Of a stretch of 64,000 nt of DNA, positions 41,173 through 47,962 are shown in pieces. A program made the position numbers and the translations under genes. This stretch comes from Virgisporangium aliadipatigenens. GTDB taxonomy: Bacteria; Actinomycetota; Actinomycetes; Mycobacteriales; Micromonosporaceae. Numbering within the stretch: the stretch's first letter is position 1; every line of letters begins with the position of its first letter. A model generated the notes under the pieces. It did not search any database. It was not told where the DNA came from and was given only the letters and a program-made list of their open reading frames with translations. The stretch covers positions 248,001 through 312,000 of the forward strand of contig NZ_BOPF01000009.1 of assembly GCF_016863615.1 (NCBI RefSeq). The letters are read 5' to 3'.

Positions 41173-42170
41173 TCATCGACTGCCACGGCCACTACACGAC
41201 CGCGCCGCCCGCCCACACCGAGTGGCGCACGGATCAGACGCGGCCCTACCCGACGATCCCCGACGACGCGTTGCGCGAGTCGATCGAGCCGAACCAGCTG
41301 CGCATCATGGACGAGCGCGGCATCGACGCGACGATCTTCTCGCCCCGCGCCTCCGCGATGGGCCACCACGTCGGCGACGAGCGCACCGGCCTCGCCTGGA
41401 CCCGCGCGTCGAACGACCTCGTCGCCCGCGTCGTCGGGCTGTACCCGACGCGGTTCGCGGCCGTGTGCGCGCTGCCCCAGTCGCCGGGCGTCCCGATCGG
41501 GAACTCCGTCCCCGAGCTGCGCCGCTGCGTCGAGGAACTCGGCTTCGTCGGCCTCAACCTCAACCCGGACCCGAGCGGCGGCCACTGGACGTCTCCTCCG
41601 CTGACCGACCCCGCCTGGTATCCGCTCTACGAGGCGATGGTCGACCTCGACGTGCCGGCCATGGTGCACGTCTCCGCCGTCACCAACCCGAACTTCCACG
41701 CCACCGGTTCGCACTACCTGAACGCGGACACGACGGCGTTCATGCAGTTCGTGCAGTCCGACCTGTTCACCCGCTTCCCGTCGCTGCGCTTCGTCATCCC
41801 GCACGGCGGCGGGGCGGTGCCGTACCACTGGGGGCGCTTCCGCGGACTGGCCGACATGCTCGGCCGGCCGCCGCTGGAGGCCCTGCTGGGCAACGTCTTC
41901 CTCGACACCTGCGTGTACCACCAGCCCGGGATCGACCTGCTGTTCCACGTCGTCCCCGTGGCGAACATCCTCTTCGGGTCGGAGACGCTGGGCGCGGTGC
42001 GCGGCGTCGACCCGCGGACGGGTCACCACTTCGACGACACCCGCCGCTACGTCGAGGCCCTCTCCCTGACGGACGCGCAACGCGCACTGGTCTTCGAGGG
42101 CAACGCCCGCCGGGTCTACCCGAGGTTGGCGGACCGTCCACTGTGTACAGGCCCGCCGCCCTCGTCCTGA
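41169..42170 (+). CDS. ligJ: 4-oxalomesaconate hydratase (amidohydrolase superfamily)
   Basis: 333 residues. The N-terminal DCHGHYTTAP (about 4-13) supplies the HxH metal site. Further markers are RASAMGHHVGDERTGLAWTR, GLNLNPDPSGGHWTSPPLTD, MVHVSAVTNPNFHATGSHY and IPHGGGAVPYHWGRFRGLAD (about 211-230), as in LigJ and GalB-type hydratases. It adds water to 4-oxalomesaconate to give 4-carboxy-4-hydroxy-2-oxoadipate, the substrate of the aldolase at 38972. The ATG overlaps the end of the broken dioxygenase-like gene. Together with the two preceding genes this forms a complete three-enzyme lower pathway. Symbol is by function and context. Confidence 0.84.
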   Translation: MIIDCHGHYTTAPPAHTEWRTDQTRPYPTIPDDALRESIEPNQLRIMDERGIDATIFSPRASAMGHHVGDERTGLAWTRASNDLVARVVGLYPTRFAAVCALPQSPGVPIGNSVPELRRCVEELGFVGLNLNPDPSGGHWTSPPLTDPAWYPLYEAMVDLDVPAMVHVSAVTNPNFHATGSHYLNADTTAFMQFVQSDLFTRFPSLRFVIPHGGGAVPYHWGRFRGLADMLGRPPLEALLGNVFLDTCVYHQPGIDLLFHVVPVANILFGSETLGAVRGVDPRTGHHFDDTRRYVEALSLTDAQRALVFEGNARRVYPRLADRPLCTGPPPSS

Positions 42171-42310
42171 CGCTCGCCCGCACCGGCGTCGGCGCGGCCG
42201 CCCGTTCGGGGTGGCGCACCGCGGCGGCGGTGTCGGGGTTACGACGTTCGACGTGCTGACGCCGCTGACGGCGTGGGCCGCACGTGCGCGGGGGTGCCAG
42301 CATCGTTCGC

Positions 42311-42649
42311 ATGGGCTGGGTCATCGCACTGTTCGTCCTGACGGCCGCCGGACTGGCCGCCGTCGCCGAGTCGCAGCGGCGCCTGTACCGCCGCGTGGAT
42401 CGGCTGCAACACACCCTCGACGCGGTCATCGAGGTTCAGGACCGGCTGCGGGAATGGACCGAGGACCGCGTCGACGCCGTCGACGAGCGCGCCGCCGAGG
42501 AGCACTCCGCGCTGGCGCAGCTCGTCGCGGAGAGCCGCCGGGTGGCCTCGGTCGTCGACCGGCAGCACCGGCGGATCGTCGGGCTGCACCGCGCGGTCGG
42601 CGCGCTCCGCCCGGTCACCGCCGTGCGCACGCAGGAGTTCTACTCGTGA
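42311..42649 (+). CDS. Membrane-anchored coiled-coil protein coupled to RHIM-motif gene
   Basis: 112 residues from the ATG at 42311; a GTG at 42284 is possible. A single N-terminal membrane helix (about 2-18, GWVIALFVLTAAGLAAV) is followed by a long charged helix with heptad-like spacing (RRLYRRVDRLQHTLDAVIEVQDRL, and on to residue 95), consistent with a coiled coil reaching into the cytoplasm. The stop overlaps the GTG of the next gene (GTGA), so the two are translationally coupled. I infer a small membrane partner that anchors or clusters the RHIM-motif protein. No family recognised. Confidence 0.7.
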   Translation: MGWVIALFVLTAAGLAAVAESQRRLYRRVDRLQHTLDAVIEVQDRLREWTEDRVDAVDERAAEEHSALAQLVAESRRVASVVDRQHRRIVGLHRAVGALRPVTAVRTQEFYS

Positions 42650-43950
42650 ACGCCTACACGGACACGGCGTTCACCGTGCGGGTGGATCTCGTCTGGCTGC
42701 CGCACGCCACGGCCGGCCCGGAGGCGGGATGGCTGCTGCTGCGGCGGGTCGTCACGCCGAGCCGTTCGGGCGACGGGAGTGCGGTGCTGGCCGACGCGCG
42801 GGCCTGCACGGAGTTCTGGATCTCCGAACTGATCGACGAGGAGGTGCTCGCCGACCCTCCCCCGCTCGCCCCGGTGTCGTCCTGGCCGGCGCTGCTGCGC
42901 GGCGAGTACGTCGACTTCGTGGAGAGCCCGGTACCGCTGTACCTGATGCGCCGCGCCGAACTCGACCTGGCGTCGACGCCGCGGCCGCTCCTGGAGGCCG
43001 GGCTGGCCGTGCGCGTCACCGACGGGCAGGCGCGGGTCGTGGCGGCCCGGGTCGGGCTGGTCGCCGGCGATCCGCTGACGCACCACGTGCGGGAGACGTT
43101 CTGCGAACGGCTCGGGCTCGCGCGGCGGGACACGGCCGACGCGCCGCCGCCGCTCGACGAGTCGCGCTGGGCCGCCGACCTGGCCGGGCAACTGCGGCTC
43201 GTCGGCACCCGCGGCGTGCAGATCGGCGACCACAACGTGCAGGTCAACCGCTTCGTCGCCGACGCGCCGAACGTGCACCTCGACTTCACCCGGGTACTCG
43301 AGCGCCACGACGTCCGGGACGCGCTGCGGCAGCTGCAGGCCGCGCCCGGCGACTACACCCGCCGCCGCGAACTCGTCCGCGCGCTGGCCGGGCACGGGTG
43401 GTTCTTCCGGGCCGAGCCGGTGACGCTGCGGATCGGGCCGGACGGGTCGTTCCTGCGGCTGCTGGCCGATCTTCTCCTGTTCGACGTGCGCGGGCTGCGG
43501 GTGGGCAGCCACGGCCGGCAGGTCAACCGGTTCGTCTCGGTGGTCACCGACACGCCCGGGGCGGCCGAGCTTCTCCGGGGGAACGACCGGCTCGCGCGGC
43601 TGCTCACCGAGTGCGTCTGCCCGTCACCGGGTTCGCACCTCAACGTGGCGGACCTGAGTTCGGAGGCGCTGCGGGCGTTCCACGGACTGACGCCCGAGTG
43701 GCGCGACGGCCGCACCCGCAACCTGAACGAACGCCCCGGCACGACCCGGGTCTTCCGCTTCGTCGACGGGTTGATGGTCGGCGAGCACAACCGCCAGGAG
43801 GTCAGCCACGAGGTGCGGGCACACGCGCTGTCGGTCTTCGCCCCGCGCACCCCACCGCCGCCCGCCCACCAGAAGCGCCGCACCGAACGCCAGGTCGAAC
43901 GCGAACCCGAGGCGCAGCACGTCGTGCAACAGGAGCGCCTGCACTACTGA
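42646..43950 (+). CDS. Protein with three RHIM/amyloid-like motifs at about 92-residue spacing
   Basis: 434 residues from the GTG at 42646 (GTGA overlap). Three similar short motifs are present: GVQIGDHNVQVNRF (190-203), GLRVGSHGRQVNRF (283-296) and GLMVGEHNRQEVSH (375-388). The spacing is 93 and 92 residues. The V/I-Q-I/V-G core flanked by Asn, His and Gln matches the RHIM and bacterial pseudo-palindromic amyloid signalling pattern, and some database entries name such proteins RIP homotypic interaction motif-containing. Residues 1-185 form an uncharacterised N-terminal domain; the C-terminus is Arg/Gln-rich. Likely an assembly or signalling adaptor working with the preceding membrane coiled-coil protein. 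Function is inferred. Confidence 0.78.
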   Translation: MNAYTDTAFTVRVDLVWLPHATAGPEAGWLLLRRVVTPSRSGDGSAVLADARACTEFWISELIDEEVLADPPPLAPVSSWPALLRGEYVDFVESPVPLYLMRRAELDLASTPRPLLEAGLAVRVTDGQARVVAARVGLVAGDPLTHHVRETFCERLGLARRDTADAPPPLDESRWAADLAGQLRLVGTRGVQIGDHNVQVNRFVADAPNVHLDFTRVLERHDVRDALRQLQAAPGDYTRRRELVRALAGHGWFFRAEPVTLRIGPDGSFLRLLADLLLFDVRGLRVGSHGRQVNRFVSVVTDTPGAAELLRGNDRLARLLTECVCPSPGSHLNVADLSSEALRAFHGLTPEWRDGRTRNLNERPGTTRVFRFVDGLMVGEHNRQEVSHEVRAHALSVFAPRTPPPPAHQKRRTERQVEREPEAQHVVQQERLHY

Positions 43951-43979
43951 CCGCCGGCCCGACAGCGGCGCCGCAGGCC

Positions 43980-44564
43980 CTACGGCGTCGGCCGCATTCC
44001 GGCGAGCAGGGCGTCGAGGACGCGCTCGACGTACTCGTGCGACAGTGGCTCCTGCGTGATGAGGAACCTGAAGTACAGCGGGCCGGACAGGATGTCCATC
44101 GCGACGTCGAGGTCGAGGTCGGCCGACAGCTGCCCCTGCTGCTGGGCCCTTCTGAGCCGGGCGACGGTCTTGTCCGCCTGGGGGCGGATGAAGCGTTCGT
44201 TGAGCGCGGCGGCGACCGCCGGATTGTGCTGGGCCTCGCCCACCAGCGCCCGGTAGAGCGGTCCCAGCGGCGGCCTGCCCAGGAGGTCGACGGCCGCACA
44301 GATCTGGCGGCGCAGGTCGGCCACGATGTCGCCGGTGTCGGGGTAGTCCAGTCCGGGCTCGCTCGGCGTGAGCACCGCGTCGAGGAACAGGGCGCCCTTG
44401 GACGGCCATCGACGGTAGATCGTGTGCTTGCCGACGCCGGTCCGCGCCGCGACACCCTCGATGCTGAGCTTGGCGTATCCGACTTCCTGCGCCAGTTCCA
44501 CGGTGGTCCGCAAGATCGCCTGGGTCCGGTCGGCGGCTCTGGAGGGTGAGGCGTCGTCGCTCAT
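43980..44564 (-). CDS. TetR-family regulator of the divergent serine hydrolase
   Basis: 194 residues. The helix-turn-helix is at about 15-60: AILRTTVELAQEVGYAKLSI then VAARTGVGKHTIYRRWPSKGAL. The C-terminal domain is of the TetR_C_16/AcrR type (RFLITQEPLSHEYVERVLDALLAG). Start ATG 44564. It is divergent from the beta-lactamase-like gene at 44685. Two identical 21-bp copies of an ACGGCACGTGCCGT-containing operator flank the start region, one overlapping each promoter, so it probably represses both genes. Inducer unknown. Confidence 0.9.
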   Translation of the reverse strand: MSDDASPSRAADRTQAILRTTVELAQEVGYAKLSIEGVAARTGVGKHTIYRRWPSKGALFLDAVLTPSEPGLDYPDTGDIVADLRRQICAAVDLLGRPPLGPLYRALVGEAQHNPAVAAALNERFIRPQADKTVARLRRAQQQGQLSADLDLDVAMDILSGPLYFRFLITQEPLSHEYVERVLDALLAGMRPTP

Positions 44565-44575
44565 GCCGCCACTCT

Positions 44576-44596
44576 AACGGCACGGCACGTGCCGTT
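44576..44596. promoter_or_regulatory. TetR operator copy 1
   Basis: AACGGCAC (44576-44583) and GTGCCGTT (44589-44596) are 8-bp arms around GGCAC; ACGGCACGTGCCGT (44582-44595) is also a perfect 14-bp palindrome. It is identical to the copy at 44637. It lies 12 bp upstream of the tetR start, so binding should repress that gene. Confidence 0.82.
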
Positions 44597-44636
44597 GACA
44601 ACATCCCGCCACCCTGACCACACTGGGCGCCTCCAG

Positions 44637-44657
44637 AACGGCACGGCACGTGCCGTT
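44637..44657. promoter_or_regulatory. TetR operator copy 2
   Basis: An identical 21-bp copy of the site at 44576, 61 bp away start to start (about six helical turns) and 28 bp upstream of the serine hydrolase ATG. The pair would let two dimers bind on the same face of the DNA. Confidence 0.82.
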
Positions 44658-44684
44658 CCGGTTCGCCGATCGAGAGGAAGCACC

Positions 44685-46079
44685 ATGTCCGAACCGCTGA
44701 GCCGCTTCGACGTCCGGCGCTGGCAGCAGCGCTTCGATGAACTGCGCGCCGAACACCACGTCCCCGGTGCGAGCCTGGCCGTGGCGCTCGACTCGCAGAT
44801 TTACGAGTTGGCCAGCGGAGTGCTGCACCGGGGCACCGGCGTGGCGGTGACACCCGACTCGGTGTTCCTGTCCGGCTCGATCGCCAAGGTCTACACGGCC
44901 ACGCTCGTCATGCGGCTGGCCGACGAGGGGAAGCTGGACCTGAACGCGCCGGTCGTGAGCGTGTTGCCGGAGTTCGCCACCCCGGACCCCGAGGCCACCG
45001 GGACGATCACCATCCGCCAACTGCTGTCCCACACCGGCGGCGTGACGAACGACTTCAACTACGACGGCGGCCGGGGCGACGACTGCCTCGCCCGGTACGT
45101 CGAGGCCGCCCGGCGGGTGGCACTGGACTGCCCGCCCGGCACGGCCATCTCGTACGGCGGCCTCGGCTACGTCGTACTGGGCCGCGTCATCGAACGGATC
45201 ACCGGCCTGACCTGGGATCAGGCACTGAAGCAGCTGCTGTTCGAGCCGCTCGGCCTGGAACGTTCGATGACGCTGCCGGAGGAGGCCCTGCGCTTCCGCG
45301 TCGCGATGAGCCATCTCGGCGAGCCCGGCAGCTATCCGGACCCGGCCCCCTCCTGGGACCCGATGCCGCGCGCCGTCGGCCCGGCCGGCCGGATCATCAC
45401 CTCGGCCGGCGACATGGCCCGCTTCGCCCGCCTGCACCTCGACGGTGGCCTCGCGCCCGACGGCACCCGTCTCCTTTCCGCCGGCGCCGTCGCCGCCATG
45501 GGGCACCGCGAGGTCGACGTGCCCGACAAGTGGACGGTCAGCGCCGACGGGTGGGGGCTGGGTTGGACGCTCTACGACTGGGACGGCCACCCGGGCTACG
45601 GCCACGACGGCGCCGCCATCGGCCAGTACGCCTACCTGCGCGTCGTCCCGCACGCCGACGCCGCCCTGGTCCTGATGACCAACGGCGGCGCGGCCCGCCT
45701 GCTGTACGCCGACCTGTTTCGCGAACTGCTCGCCGAACTCGCCGGCGTCACGATGCCCGCACCGTTCGCCCCCGCGCCCGTGCCGCCCGCGATCGACCTC
45801 ACGCCGCTGCTCGGCACGTACCGGCGCGAGGGCGTCGTCATCACCGTCTCCCGCAACGACGACGGCTCGCCGCACATGCGATACGAGTTCGTCGATGACA
45901 TGAGCGAGCTGTCGCCGCCCCTGGAGCTGGACCTGGAACCGGTGACCGGGACGGCGTTCGCCGCCTCCGGCGCGGGTCCGTCGTTCAGCGAGGACTACAT
46001 GCCGGTGGTCTTCTCGACCCTCGCCGACGGCAGACGGGTCTGCTACGTGGGGATGCGCGCCACCCCCAAGATCTCCTGA
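44685..46079 (+). CDS. Serine hydrolase, beta-lactamase class C family
   Basis: 464 residues from the ATG at 44685, with GAGAGGAAG upstream. S65-I-A-K68 (LSGSIAKVY) is the SxxK nucleophile pair. YGGLGYVVLG holds the second-motif Tyr. HDGAAIGQY (about 308-316) is the third motif, HxG instead of KTG, as in many class C-like esterases and DD-peptidases. A C-terminal about 90-residue beta domain after the catalytic part (IDLTPLLGTYRREGVVITV) is typical of DUF3471-like extensions. No signal peptide is seen, so it is probably cytosolic. It is controlled by the divergent TetR protein. Substrate unknown. Confidence 0.88.
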   Translation: MSEPLSRFDVRRWQQRFDELRAEHHVPGASLAVALDSQIYELASGVLHRGTGVAVTPDSVFLSGSIAKVYTATLVMRLADEGKLDLNAPVVSVLPEFATPDPEATGTITIRQLLSHTGGVTNDFNYDGGRGDDCLARYVEAARRVALDCPPGTAISYGGLGYVVLGRVIERITGLTWDQALKQLLFEPLGLERSMTLPEEALRFRVAMSHLGEPGSYPDPAPSWDPMPRAVGPAGRIITSAGDMARFARLHLDGGLAPDGTRLLSAGAVAAMGHREVDVPDKWTVSADGWGLGWTLYDWDGHPGYGHDGAAIGQYAYLRVVPHADAALVLMTNGGAARLLYADLFRELLAELAGVTMPAPFAPAPVPPAIDLTPLLGTYRREGVVITVSRNDDGSPHMRYEFVDDMSELSPPLELDLEPVTGTAFAASGAGPSFSEDYMPVVFSTLADGRRVCYVGMRATPKIS

Positions 46080-46099
46080 CGGCGTTCCCCGGGAAAGAC

Positions 46100-46136
46100 G
46101 CCCGCCACCACGCGAGGGACGCACGTGGTGGCGGGC
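46100..46136. terminator. Bidirectional hairpin terminator
   Basis: GCCCGCCACCACG (46100-46112) pairs perfectly with CGTGGTGGCGGGC (46124-46136), a 13-bp stem with an 11-nt loop between the convergent serine hydrolase and chitinase genes. Confidence 0.82.
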
Positions 46137-46149
46137 GGGTCCGGGAAGA

Positions 46150-47709
46150 CTAGAAGGCCGCGGTGATCCGGGTGAACTCCAGATCCCCCTGGGAGATGCC
46201 GCTGCAGTTGGAGGCGACCCCGCCACCCGGGCACGGACGGTCCCGGTTGACCGACCAGAACGCCAGGCGGGCGAGCCCGCGCGCCTTCGCCCAGTCCTTG
46301 ATGGCCGTCCAGGTCTGCGGCGTGGTCAGCTCCTGCTGGTCGGAGAGACCGTTCATGCCGGAGATGCCCATGTGCCCGTAGGCCGTCGCGTCGGACCAGC
46401 CGAACGCCGACTTGAGCGCGTTCTTCAGGCCCTCGGAGGCGTTGACGGTGTCGTTGTAGATGTTCGAGCCGCCGAAGTCGAACGGCATGATGGTGAACAC
46501 GTCGATGTTGGCCTGGAGCGCGGCCGCCCGCTGGATGAGCCGGTTGCCGTAGTAGTTCGGGCCCGTGGTGCTGGTGCCGAAGGTGACGATCGTCTGGATG
46601 CCCGGGTTGTTCTGCTTGACGATCTTGAGCGCGTTGAGGATGCGGTCCTGCACGACCTCGTTCTCGAACTCGTCGGAGTTCTCGATGTCGATGTCGATCG
46701 CCTTGAGCCCGTAGGCGTTGATCACCTTCTGGTAGGCACCGGCGAGGGCGTTGGCGTCGGCGCAGTTCGGGCCGAGCTTGTTGCCCGACCAGCCGCCGAA
46801 CGACGGCACGATGTCACCGCCGGCCGCGCGGACCTGCTGGATGGCCGTCTGGTCGACGCCACCGGTCAGCGGGCGGGCACCGTCCCACGCCGGGTTGCAA
46901 CCGCCGCTGGAGAGCACGAACGCCATCGTGAACCACTTGACACCGGTGGACGCCATGACGCTCGCCGGATTCTGCGGATCGCCCCAGCCCAGATACAGGT
47001 ACGGCGCGCCGCGCCCGCCGGTCGGCTGCGGGCAGCCGAGCGTGGTGCCGGTGGCGGTGGTGCTGCGCGGGGACTCGCCGCTGCCGTTGTACGCGGCCAC
47101 CGTGTAGGTGTGCGTCTGGCAGGTGCCCAGGCCGGAGATGGTGGCGCTGGTGCCGGTGACCGTGGCGCGCACCTGGTTGTCCTCGTAGACGCGGTAGCCG
47201 GTGACGGTGCCGCTGCTGGCGCCCCAGGTCAGCGTGATCGCCGAACTGGTGGTGCCGCTGACCGAGGGGTTGCCCGGCGTGCCGGGCGCGCCCGGGTTGG
47301 TGGAGCCGCCGGTGCACGGATTGTTGTTGAGCGTGCAGTTCGACGGACTGCCGGAGCCCGCGCCGATGAACCCGAACGAGGCGCTGGCGCCCGGTGCGAG
47401 CGCGCCCTGCCAGGACGGCGCGGTGAACGTGTACCGGTTGCCGGACTGCGTGCGCACCGCGTCCCAGTGGCTGCTGATCGTGGTGCCGGCCGGCAGGTCG
47501 AACGAGACCGACCAGGTCAGCGCCGTCGAGCCGCCGTTGGTGACGGTGGCGCGGGCCTCGAACCCGGTGCTCCACTCGGAGGTCTTGACGATCGTGGCGG
47601 TGGGCGAGGCGGCGAGCGCGGGCGTGTCCGTCACGAGCACACCGGCGAGGCCGAGGAGAGATGCGGCGGCGACGGCGATGAACCGGCGCCGGAGAGCAGG
47701 AGGAGCCAT
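46150..47709 (-). CDS. Secreted chitinase: CBM2, FnIII and GH18 domains
   Basis: 519 residues. A signal peptide (1-33, ALA-A) is followed by a CBM2-type cellulose/chitin-binding domain (about 34-130; Trp in SEWSTGFEA, DLPAGTTISSHWDAV, with a Cys pair CTLNNNPC). A Gly/Pro linker and an FnIII domain (about 140-230) come next, then a GH18 barrel with the DxDxE catalytic motif in KAIDIDIEN (about 341-349), E349 being the acid/base. It degrades chitin outside the cell. The enzyme is regulated by the DasR-like palindrome about 140 bp upstream. Shares the CBM2-FnIII-GH18 order of Streptomyces chitinases of the ChiC/Chi18 type. Confidence 0.93.
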   Translation of the reverse strand: MAPPALRRRFIAVAAASLLGLAGVLVTDTPALAASPTATIVKTSEWSTGFEARATVTNGGSTALTWSVSFDLPAGTTISSHWDAVRTQSGNRYTFTAPSWQGALAPGASASFGFIGAGSGSPSNCTLNNNPCTGGSTNPGAPGTPGNPSVSGTTSSAITLTWGASSGTVTGYRVYEDNQVRATVTGTSATISGLGTCQTHTYTVAAYNGSGESPRSTTATGTTLGCPQPTGGRGAPYLYLGWGDPQNPASVMASTGVKWFTMAFVLSSGGCNPAWDGARPLTGGVDQTAIQQVRAAGGDIVPSFGGWSGNKLGPNCADANALAGAYQKVINAYGLKAIDIDIENSDEFENEVVQDRILNALKIVKQNNPGIQTIVTFGTSTTGPNYYGNRLIQRAAALQANIDVFTIMPFDFGGSNIYNDTVNASEGLKNALKSAFGWSDATAYGHMGISGMNGLSDQQELTTPQTWTAIKDWAKARGLARLAFWSVNRDRPCPGGGVASNCSGISQGDLEFTRITAAF

Positions 47710-47796
47710 GACGTTCTCCCATGGGCAGGGCAGCCGTCATCCGCTCCCGGGCGGCGTGGGAGGGCGTCGCGCGGGGCAGGGACGACGGATGGGGAC

Positions 47797-47820
47797 CGCG
47801 CGGTCCGGCCGGACCGCGCG
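47797..47820. repeat. 24-bp perfect palindrome in chitinase leader
   Basis: CGCGCGGTCCGG is immediately followed by its reverse complement CCGGACCGCGCG, giving a loopless 24-bp palindrome 88 bp upstream of the chitinase GTG/ATG region and just below the DasR-like box. It could be an operator, a cruciform or an mRNA 5' structure. Confidence 0.7.
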
Positions 47821-47846
47821 ATTCACCATATTCGATGAAGGTCGTG

Positions 47847-47858
47847 CGGTCTAGACCG
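47847..47858. promoter_or_regulatory. DasR-responsive element (dre)-like box
   Basis: CGGTCTAGACCG is a perfect palindrome matching the core of the DasR-binding dre consensus (TGGTCTAGACCA-type). It lies 138 bp upstream of the chitinase start on the minus strand. DasR (GntR/HutC) is released by glucosamine-6-phosphate, so chitin-derived GlcNAc would induce the gene. Confidence 0.75.
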
Positions 47859-47909
47859 GTCTATCCGCGCCTTGTCCCCGGCACCGTTCGCGCCTTCGTC
47901 GCAAGTGGT

Positions 47910-47956
47910 GGGGACATCCGCAGGCTATGACGCGCGAATAAGCTGCGGATGTCCCC
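47910..47956. terminator. Hairpin downstream of M14 carboxypeptidase
   Basis: GGGGACATCCGCAG (47910-47923) pairs perfectly with CTGCGGATGTCCCC (47943-47956), a 14-bp stem with a 19-nt loop. It begins 7 bp beyond the stop codon of the minus-strand peptidase gene. Confidence 0.75.
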
Positions 47957-47962
47957 GATACT

